A DNA stretch of 10,211 nt, taken from positions 19,176 to 29,386 of the forward strand of contig DBYO01000009.1 in assembly GCA_002310235.1 (NCBI GenBank). The letters are read 5' to 3'. The notes below the pieces were generated by a model that saw only the letters and a list, made by a program, of their open reading frames with translations, ran no database searches and was not told the DNA's origin. The translations under genes and the position numbers were made by a program. This document shows, piece after piece, positions 1 to 6,332 of the stretch (positions are counted from its first letter, which is position 1; each line of letters opens with the position of its first letter). This stretch comes from Bacteroidales bacterium UBA1184 (GTDB lineage: Bacteria; Bacteroidota; Bacteroidia; Bacteroidales; ML635J-15).

Positions 1-516
1 TCAAACTCAAACTCAAATCCCAGCGTCGAATCTCAGGCCTTCGAGGATGCTGCGCCCCTCCCATCAGGTAATGATAGCAAAGGTGAAACAAAAGAAAACG
101 TAGAACCGACCCCGACTTCCAAAACTGAAGGTCGCGTCAACTTTGGCGGACTTGCAGGCGGAAGCGGTTCTGGCTCAAGTGGAAGCGGCTCAGGCAGCGG
201 CAACCCAGGCTGGGGCGGAGGAACTGGCTCTGGTGGCGGAAGTGGTACTGGTCCTGGCGGTATCGGTGGAAGCATCGGTAACAGAAAGGTAACCAAAGTT
301 TTACCAGAAAACAAAGACAACATGACCGGTACGGTCAAACTGAAAATAACAGTCAACGAAAAAGGTATTGTCGAGACTGCAGAACCTGCAGCAGGAACCA
401 CTTGTAGCGAGTGCGTACCCTTTGCAATAAAGGCTGTAAAGCAGTGGAAATACGAAGCAAAGCCAGGAAGCGGAACTCAGACAGGTGTCGTCACTGTTGA
501 ATTTAAACTGAAGTAA
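1..516 (+). CDS. TonB/AgmX-like energy transducer, C-terminal part (5' end outside window)
   Basis: The frame is open from the first base to the TAA at 514-516, giving 171 visible codons, so the ATG at 322 is internal rather than the start. In order there is a Ser/Asn stretch (residues 1-6), a polar Pro/Glu-containing segment (about 7-47), a Gly/Ser-rich flexible linker (about 49-93), and a compact C-terminal domain (about 94-171) that starts at GNRK and ends QTGVVTVEFKLK. This layout matches TonB-family C-terminal domains of Bacteroidetes, in which an inner-membrane-anchored protein works with ExbB/ExbD to pass proton-motive force across the periplasm. The membrane anchor and partner genes would lie upstream, outside the window. 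One oddity is a CxxC (Cys135, Cys138) where I would expect Ser/Asn-type residues. The next gene starts 4 bp later, so the two are probably co-transcribed. The family assignment is fairly secure; the substrate or receptor cannot be inferred. Confidence 0.8.
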   Translation, partial: SNSNSNPSVESQAFEDAAPLPSGNDSKGETKENVEPTPTSKTEGRVNFGGLAGGSGSGSSGSGSGSGNPGWGGGTGSGGGSGTGPGGIGGSIGNRKVTKVLPENKDNMTGTVKLKITVNEKGIVETAEPAAGTTCSECVPFAIKAVKQWKYEAKPGSGTQTGVVTVEFKLK

Positions 517-520
517 TCCT

Positions 521-1615
521 ATGAAAATAAAACCATCTATAATTATTATCGTTTTGATAATAAGTGCTTTGTCGTTTTATTCTTGCAAGGACAATAACGA
601 AATCACAATAAAAGGAGAAATTTCTGACTGCAAAGGCTGTAAAATTCAACTTGAACGTCTCTCCCCAATAAAAGTCGATACAATTTCCTCAATTAATGCC
701 GCTATTGACGGAAGCTTCGAAATAAATCACAACGACAGCATACGGCGTCTATATCGCATAAAGCTGGAAAACAGACCTCCGATACATCTAAGTTTGGTCA
801 ACGGAGAAAATATTGAAATCACAATAAATGAGAAAGACTACGAAATATCCGGCTCAAACGATTGTTCGGAACTGAAACGCCTAAACGACCGCATGACAGA
901 AAGCACCAAGAAAGTCGAAGAACTACGTAGCAATGTTAGCCAGCAATTCAATATCGACAAGACAAGTCTCGAAGAAAGCAATCGCATCGCCGATAGCCTC
1001 TACCAGTCCGACAAGAAGTTTATTTCTGATTTTATCAAGCAAAATCACACATCACCAATAATATACCTAGCCCTGCACCAATACGTCTCGACAACTCCTA
1101 TAATGCAGCTGCCCGACGACTACGACATCTACAAATATGTCCTCGACGAGATGAACACCCACAACCCAGACCTCGAAGAGACAAGATTTCTTGAATCGAC
1201 TATCAAGAAATTCGAGTTACAGCAGGAACAACGTAACCGTGAATATGTAAACCTTTCGGAAGGTTATACCGCACCCGACTTTTCCATTCCCGACGAAAAT
1301 GGAGATACAATAAGGCTCTCCGACTTCATGGGCAAGGAAATAACATTATGCTTCTGGGCATCGTGGGAGAAAAAATCGGTAATTGCAGTACAAAAATATA
1401 TAGCCGAGAATCCAAACAGACAAACAATTCTCGTATCACTCGACACCAACCGAGAGCAATGGCTTCAAGCGATAAAGTTCAACAAGTTAGGCACCGCGAC
1501 AAATCTTTGCGACTTCAAATCGTGGGAAAGCATAACCGCCAAACTCTACGGAATCAAGACAATTCCAACATACATAGAAATCTCGGCAGAACAGACGATT
1601 GAAAATATTCAATAA
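521..1615 (+). CDS. DUF4369-like / thioredoxin-like lipoprotein lacking the CxxC active site
   Basis: This 364-residue protein has a hydrophobic signal sequence (residues 4-20) ending at Cys22 (FYS-C), a loose lipobox of the type Bacteroidetes tolerate. An acidic/polar stretch after the Cys (KDNNE) is compatible with outer-membrane or surface sorting. Residues about 27-125 resemble DUF4369: short beta strands and a DGSF motif, with a DCKGC pair at Cys37/Cys40. A charged helical segment follows (about 118-240). Residues about 249-364 form an AhpC/TSA-TlpA-like thioredoxin fold beginning APDFSIPDENGD, with cis-Pro motif IPT at 348-350. Where TlpA-type proteins have FWASWCxxC, this one has FWASWEKKS (279-286), so both catalytic cysteines are gone and thiol-disulfide exchange by the usual mechanism is unlikely. 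The protein also ends soon after the cis-Pro strand, without the usual last helix. It probably binds or scaffolds something in the envelope. It follows the TonB-like gene after 4 bp; no Shine-Dalgarno sequence is seen. Confidence 0.82.
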   Translation: MKIKPSIIIIVLIISALSFYSCKDNNEITIKGEISDCKGCKIQLERLSPIKVDTISSINAAIDGSFEINHNDSIRRLYRIKLENRPPIHLSLVNGENIEITINEKDYEISGSNDCSELKRLNDRMTESTKKVEELRSNVSQQFNIDKTSLEESNRIADSLYQSDKKFISDFIKQNHTSPIIYLALHQYVSTTPIMQLPDDYDIYKYVLDEMNTHNPDLEETRFLESTIKKFELQQEQRNREYVNLSEGYTAPDFSIPDENGDTIRLSDFMGKEITLCFWASWEKKSVIAVQKYIAENPNRQTILVSLDTNREQWLQAIKFNKLGTATNLCDFKSWESITAKLYGIKTIPTYIEISAEQTIENIQ

Positions 1616-1647
1616 TCACTTATAAAACCTATACACTAGCAAATGTA

Positions 1648-1673
1648 AATTGCATTATCTTTGCAATGCAATT
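1648..1673 (+). promoter_or_regulatory. Putative lon promoter overlapped by a 9-bp inverted repeat
   Basis: TATCTTTG at 1656-1663 fits the Bacteroidetes sigma-ABfr -7 consensus TAnnTTTG exactly. I see no good TTTG at the expected -33 position, so the promoter is only half supported. The -7 element sits inside a perfect inverted repeat, AATTGCATT (1648-1656) and AATGCAATT (1665-1673), with an 8-nt spacer. It could be a repressor site or a hairpin near the transcript start. It does not match the CIRCE heat-shock operator. Transcription would begin near 1670, leaving a leader of about 75 nt before lon. Confidence 0.5.
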
Positions 1674-1744
1674 GGCACGCAGATTGCCCTTATTGGGTAC
1701 GTAATTAAAAATTAAAGATTAAGTGCCATTTTGACATATTTTTT

Positions 1745-4192
1745 ATGAACAAATTTGACGACTACAGATTGATGTCCGATATGGAAGAAAGCGAAAGCAT
1801 TATTCCTATATTTACGGATGTGATAAAGAAAACTGATGATTTAAAGGATTTGCCTGAATTTCTGCCGATACTTCCATTGCGTAATTCGGTGCTGTTTCCG
1901 GGCGTTGTGCTACCAATAAACATTGGCAGACAAAAATCATTCAAACTTATACGCGAAATACAGAGAACCACAAGAATTTTCGGGGCATTGTCACAAATTG
2001 ACGCAGAAATCGAAGACCCACAGTTTTCCGACATGCACAGAATTGGAACAGTTGCCGAGATCCTCAAGGTAATCGAAATGCCCGACAATACTATTTCCGT
2101 AATAATACAAGGAAAATCAAGGTTTGAGGTACTGGAATACACAGGCAGTGACCCATATTTTATGGCTCGTGTGCGCTATCTTCGAGAACCAGTAGAGCCG
2201 AAAAACGACAACGATATGGATGCTATCATCAGTTCAATCAAAGACATAGCCATAAAGATTGTACGCATGAGTCAGAATGCTCCCGGCGAATTGTCGTTTG
2301 CCCTGAAAAATATCGATAATGCGACTTTCCTAGTAAACTACATTGCAACTAACTGCAACTGTACCAACGATGAGAAGCAGACTCTTCTGGAAGCCAACGA
2401 GTTGAAACAACGCGCCATAGGACTTCTGCGCTATCTCAACGAGCAGAAACAGTTCCTCGATTTGAAGAACGAGATTCAGGGCAAGGTTAAGAAAGACATG
2501 GACAAACAGCAGCGCGAATACTTTCTTAACCAGCAGATTAAGACCATACAGGAGGAACTTGGCGGCTCTCCTTACGAAAAGGAAATTGATGAACTCCGCG
2601 AAAAGGGAAAGAAGAAAAAATGGAGCAAGGAAATAGCCGAAGTGTATGAGGCTGAGATAAAAAAACTCGAGCAACTAAATCCAATGTCGGCCGAATTCTC
2701 GGTGCAGATGAACTATATGCACGTTTTCGTAGATTTGCCGTGGAACGAGTACACCAAGGACAATTTCAATCTGAAACACGCACAAAAAGTCCTCGACCGC
2801 GACCATTTTGGTCTTGACGAGGTAAAGGATAGAATTCTCGAACACCTTGCAGTTCTGAAACTTAAAGGCGATTTAAAATCTCCTATTCTTTGTCTGTACG
2901 GTCCTCCGGGAGTTGGTAAGACATCGCTTGGAAAGAGCATTGCCGATGCACTTGGCAGAAAATATGTCAGAATGTCACTTGGCGGTCTGCACGACGAATC
3001 TGAAATTCGCGGACACCGCCGTACTTATATAGGTGCAATGCCTGGCAGAATTTTGCAGAACATCAACAAGGCAAAATCGTCGAATCCAGTGTTCATCCTC
3101 GACGAAATCGACAAGGTCGGCAACGACTACCGTGGAGACCCATCGTCGGCATTACTCGAAGTACTTGATCCAGAACAAAATACCGAATTCCACGATAATT
3201 TCATCGACCAAGAATACGACTTGTCGAAGGTAATGTTCATTGCCACAGCCAACAACATTTCCACGATAAATCCAGCACTTCGCGATAGAATGGAAATGAT
3301 TGAAATAAGCGGTTATGTTACTGAGGAAAAGTTGGAAATTGCCAAGCGCCACCTCATCCCGAAAGAATTTGACAACCACGGAATCAAAAAGTACAAAATC
3401 AAGGTTGACGATTCGGCAATTCTGAAGATTATCGAAGACTACACTCGCGAATCGGGCGTTCGTGCGCTCGACAAGCAGATTGCAAAATTGGCTCGCCGTC
3501 TTGCAAAAGCAATCGGTATGGATGAGGAATATCCGAAAGTCATTACAGCCGAGAATCTTGAAACATTCATCGGCAAGCCCCTGTTCCATCGCGACATGTA
3601 CGAGGAACAGGAATTTGCTGGTGTTGTCACAGGATTGGCATGGACTGCTGTCGGCGGAGAAATTCTCTACATAGAGACTAGTCTATCAGCAGGAGACGGC
3701 AAGATGACGCTCACGGGCAACCTAGGCGACGTGATGAAGGAATCGGCAAAACTGGCTATGGAATACGTAAAGGCACACGCCGACAAACTTGGCATAAAGC
3801 CCGAAGTATTCGAAAAGTGGAATATCCACCTGCACGTTCCCGAAGGCGCAATCCCGAAGGACGGTCCGTCGGCTGGTATCACTATGGCAACAGCTATTGC
3901 TTCGGCCTTTACGCAGCGTAAAGTAAAGTCGCACATTGCAATGACTGGCGAAATAACCCTGCGAGGAAAAGTTCTGCCGGTTGGCGGAATCAAGGAGAAG
4001 ATTCTTGCTGCAAAACGTGCTGGAATTACCGAAATCATACTTTCGCGCGAAAACGAGAAGGACATCAACGACATAAAGCCAATATACCTCGAAGGTGTTC
4101 AGTTCCACTACGTTGACACTGTTTCTGACGTATTTGAACTCGCCATTACCGACAAAAAGGTCAAGAACGCAAAAAAACTTACAGACAAATAA
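1745..4192 (+). CDS. lon: ATP-dependent Lon protease (LonA type)
   Basis: Lon is a soluble homo-hexameric AAA+ serine protease that unfolds and degrades damaged and selected regulatory proteins. All parts are present in 815 residues (E. coli Lon has 784; the extra length is mainly an acidic N-terminal extension of about 38 residues). The LON substrate-binding domain runs from about 39 to 240 (LPILPLRNSVLFPG), followed by a charged coiled-coil region (about 240-310). The AAA+ module (about 350-600) has Walker A GPPGVGKT at 386-393 and Walker B FILDEID at 450-456. The protease domain (about 610-800) has catalytic Ser709 in PKDGPSAG and Lys752 in GGIKEK, equivalent to E. coli Ser679/Lys722 by the same 43-residue spacing. 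It should be fully active. The ATG at 1745 is the first after the leader and is preceded by an A/T-rich stretch rather than a Shine-Dalgarno sequence. The stop overlaps the next start by one base (TAATG). Confidence 0.98.
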   Translation: MNKFDDYRLMSDMEESESIIPIFTDVIKKTDDLKDLPEFLPILPLRNSVLFPGVVLPINIGRQKSFKLIREIQRTTRIFGALSQIDAEIEDPQFSDMHRIGTVAEILKVIEMPDNTISVIIQGKSRFEVLEYTGSDPYFMARVRYLREPVEPKNDNDMDAIISSIKDIAIKIVRMSQNAPGELSFALKNIDNATFLVNYIATNCNCTNDEKQTLLEANELKQRAIGLLRYLNEQKQFLDLKNEIQGKVKKDMDKQQREYFLNQQIKTIQEELGGSPYEKEIDELREKGKKKKWSKEIAEVYEAEIKKLEQLNPMSAEFSVQMNYMHVFVDLPWNEYTKDNFNLKHAQKVLDRDHFGLDEVKDRILEHLAVLKLKGDLKSPILCLYGPPGVGKTSLGKSIADALGRKYVRMSLGGLHDESEIRGHRRTYIGAMPGRILQNINKAKSSNPVFILDEIDKVGNDYRGDPSSALLEVLDPEQNTEFHDNFIDQEYDLSKVMFIATANNISTINPALRDRMEMIEISGYVTEEKLEIAKRHLIPKEFDNHGIKKYKIKVDDSAILKIIEDYTRESGVRALDKQIAKLARRLAKAIGMDEEYPKVITAENLETFIGKPLFHRDMYEEQEFAGVVTGLAWTAVGGEILYIETSLSAGDGKMTLTGNLGDVMKESAKLAMEYVKAHADKLGIKPEVFEKWNIHLHVPEGAIPKDGPSAGITMATAIASAFTQRKVKSHIAMTGEITLRGKVLPVGGIKEKILAAKRAGITEIILSRENEKDINDIKPIYLEGVQFHYVDTVSDVFELAITDKKVKNAKKLTDK

Positions 4193-5457
4193 TGCAACGC
4201 AAACGTACCGACATAGACCTGATGGCACCAGTTGGCTCATACGAGTCGCTGATGGCTGCAATTCAGGCAGGAAGCAATTCCATATACTTTGGCATTGAAC
4301 AACTTAACATGCGTGCCCGCTCGTCGAACAACTTCACATTCGACGACCTGCGCAACATAGTATCTATTTGCGAAGAGCACAACGTAAAGACCTACCTTAC
4401 CGTAAATACCATAATCTACGACGAGGAAATGGAAAAGATGCATAAGGTTGTGGATGCTGCCGCAGAAAATCACGTTACAGCTATAATTGCCTCCGACATT
4501 TCCGTGATGCAGTACGCCCGTAGAAAAGGTGTTGAGGTTCACGCATCTACGCAGCTGAACATTTCCAACATCGAGGCTGTTGCGTTTTTTGCACAGTTCT
4601 GCGACGTGATGGTAACAGCACGCGAGCTTTCGCTCGAACAAGTGAAGTACATTACCGAGCAAATCCGCCAGCGTGACATCCGCGGCCCTAAGGGCGAACT
4701 TGTTAAGATTGAAATCTTCTGCCACGGAGCCTTGTGCATGGCCGTTTCTGGCAAATGTTACCTCAGCCTTCACGAATATAATCACTCGGCAAACCGCGGT
4801 GCTTGTCTGCAGGCTTGCCGCAGAGCTTATCGCGTTACCGACATCGAAAGTGGCGACGAACTCGAAATCGACAACAAGTATATTATGTCGCCCAAGGATC
4901 TATGTACCATTGGTTTCATAAACAAAATCATCGATGCTGGCGTAAGTGTACTGAAGATTGAAGGTCGCGCCCGCTCATGCGAATATGTGAAGACGGTTGT
5001 AGAATGCTACGACGAAGCCTTAAATTCCTGCTTTGATGGAACATACAACCGTGAAAAGATTGATGGTTGGAAAAAACGTCTCGAAACAGTCTTCAACCGT
5101 GGCTTCTGGGACGGCTATTATATGGGACAACGTCTTGGCGAGTGGTCGGAAGTATATGGTTCTCGTGCAACCAAGACAAAAGTTTATCTCGGCAAGGTGC
5201 TCAATTTTTTCTCGAAAATCAATGTTGCAGAAATCAAGCTTGAAACCGCTGAGGAACTTTCCGTTGGCGACGAAATCCTAATTACAGGTACAACTACTGG
5301 TGCAGTCCAGCAGATTGCAGACGAAATCCGCGAAGACTTGAAACCAGTGCAAAAGGTTGTGCAAGGCTCATTGTTCTCGTTAAAGACAAGTGAAGTCGTT
5401 CGCCGTGGCGATAAACTGTACAAGATTGTTGACACACAATTTGCAAGTTGCGAGTGA
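4192..5457 (+). CDS. U32-family protein, TrhP/RlhA-like (probable RNA hydroxylation factor)
   Basis: This 421-residue protein belongs to the family annotated as peptidase U32. Characterised members include TrhP (tRNA U34 hydroxylation), RlhA (23S rRNA C2501 hydroxylation) and UbiU/UbiV (ubiquinone hydroxylation), so a true peptidase activity is doubtful. The start LMAPVGSYESLMAAIQAGSNSIYFG (residues 10-34) is typical of the barrel-like catalytic region. The family signature is EIFCHGALCMAVSGKC at 174-189, followed by NRGACLQACRR (201-211) and SPKDLC (233-238). By comparison with UbiU spacing, Cys182, Cys189, Cys205 and Cys238 are the likely [4Fe-4S] ligands; Cys177 and Cys209 are additional. 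A beta-rich C-terminal domain (about 328-421) ends the protein. The length is closer to TrhP (about 450) than to RlhA (about 650), so a tRNA target is the better guess. It overlaps lon and the methyltransferase by one base at each end, implying coupled translation. Confidence 0.88.
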   Translation: MQRKRTDIDLMAPVGSYESLMAAIQAGSNSIYFGIEQLNMRARSSNNFTFDDLRNIVSICEEHNVKTYLTVNTIIYDEEMEKMHKVVDAAAENHVTAIIASDISVMQYARRKGVEVHASTQLNISNIEAVAFFAQFCDVMVTARELSLEQVKYITEQIRQRDIRGPKGELVKIEIFCHGALCMAVSGKCYLSLHEYNHSANRGACLQACRRAYRVTDIESGDELEIDNKYIMSPKDLCTIGFINKIIDAGVSVLKIEGRARSCEYVKTVVECYDEALNSCFDGTYNREKIDGWKKRLETVFNRGFWDGYYMGQRLGEWSEVYGSRATKTKVYLGKVLNFFSKINVAEIKLETAEELSVGDEILITGTTTGAVQQIADEIREDLKPVQKVVQGSLFSLKTSEVVRRGDKLYKIVDTQFASCE

Positions 5458-6326
5458 TGGAAATCTGCCTCCACAACCTCTGGAACGAGTATGAACTCAT
5501 CGACTGCGGCAACGGTCGCAAACTTGAGCGCTTCGGTGAAATTACACTCATCCGTCCCGAAATAACAGCCACAGGCAAACCACACCTTTCCGACGCACAA
5601 TGGAAAGAAATGGCGAATGCCGAATTTGTTGAGACTTCAAAGAATTCAGGCCAATGGGACATTTTTAAGCAAATTCCTGATACATGGACTATGTCATACC
5701 ATTCGCCATCTGGAATACAACTTACCGCAGAACTATCACTGACCACCTCCAAACATATAGGTATTTTTCCCGAACAAGTCATCAACTGGCAGTTCATCGA
5801 ACGCGAAAGTGTCAGCTATGGACACGAGTGTTTTCTTAACCTGTTCGGCTACACTGGATTATCTACAGTTTTCGCTTCAAACTTCTTCGACAAGGCAACC
5901 CACATCGATTCCATCCGCAAGGTTGTAGAATGGACTCGCCGCAACGCCGAAAACTCAGGCAGAAACAACATACGTCTCATAACCGAAGATGCTCAGAAGT
6001 TTGTGGAACGCGAAATCAAGCGTGGCAACAAGTACGACGGCATTATCCTCGACCCGCCAGCCATTGGCAGCGGAGCAAAGAACGAAAAATGGATTTTCGA
6101 CGAGATGATTGAAAATCTTCTCACTAATGTAAATCTCATTGCAAAAAACAAGTCTTTCATAATAATGAACTTATACTCGCATTCGGTATATGGCATGGAG
6201 GTACGAGAACTTTTGCACAAGTGCTTCCCGCATCACAATATTGAAATGTGCGAAGAAGTAAAAGGCGTATCACAATTTGGTGGGAAGATAAGCCACGGAG
6301 TATTTGTGTGGATGAAAAAGATATAG
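5457..6326 (+). CDS. Class I SAM-dependent methyltransferase, RlmI/RlmK-like (COG1092 group)
   Basis: This 289-residue protein starts at the ATG at 5457, which overlaps the upstream TGA by one base (TGATG), copying the lon/U32 junction. A TTG at 5448 would give a slightly longer protein but is the poorer choice. Residues about 1-115 form an N-terminal domain without the PUA fold of RlmI. The Rossmann methyltransferase core follows: motif I FLNLFGYTGLST (126-137), an acidic residue for the SAM ribose (Asp151 in HIDS), TEDAQKF (177-182), and motif IV ILDPPAIG (197-204). These resemble the family that methylates 23S rRNA cytosines and guanines. The specific RNA base cannot be told from the sequence. 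Its place behind a U32 RNA-hydroxylase-like gene supports an RNA substrate. It ends 6 bp before the convergent gene, with no hairpin terminator visible. Confidence 0.85.
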   Translation: MEICLHNLWNEYELIDCGNGRKLERFGEITLIRPEITATGKPHLSDAQWKEMANAEFVETSKNSGQWDIFKQIPDTWTMSYHSPSGIQLTAELSLTTSKHIGIFPEQVINWQFIERESVSYGHECFLNLFGYTGLSTVFASNFFDKATHIDSIRKVVEWTRRNAENSGRNNIRLITEDAQKFVEREIKRGNKYDGIILDPPAIGSGAKNEKWIFDEMIENLLTNVNLIAKNKSFIIMNLYSHSVYGMEVRELLHKCFPHHNIEMCEEVKGVSQFGGKISHGVFVWMKKI

Positions 6327-6332
6327 AATTAT

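Noticed and set aside
1..18. Three tandem TCAAAC-like hexamers as a slippage-type phase-variation tract
   Set aside because: There are only three units, the last is imperfect, and a 6-bp unit would not shift the frame; they simply encode Ser-Asn pairs. The tract may extend beyond the window.
322..324. ATG as start of a 64-residue protein
   Set aside because: The frame is open from base 1 and the upstream Gly-rich linker plus GNRK belong to the same TonB-like domain architecture.
33..401. Minus-strand proline-rich reading frame of 122 residues
   Set aside because: It is the antisense shadow of the Gly/Ser-rich linker; Gly codons GGN read as Pro codons on the other strand.
1687..1697. CCC-TTATT-GGG hairpin in the lon leader as a terminator or attenuator
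   Set aside because: The stem has only three strong pairs and no T-tract follows directly.
3722..4785. Long minus-strand frames of about 180 residues opposite lon and the U32 gene
   Set aside because: They lie wholly opposite well-identified conserved genes, resemble no family I know, and have the Phe/Cys/Val-rich composition typical of antisense frames.
5448..5450. TTG start for the methyltransferase
   Set aside because: The ATG at 5457 overlaps the upstream stop by one base, as at the lon/U32 junction, and removes only three codons.
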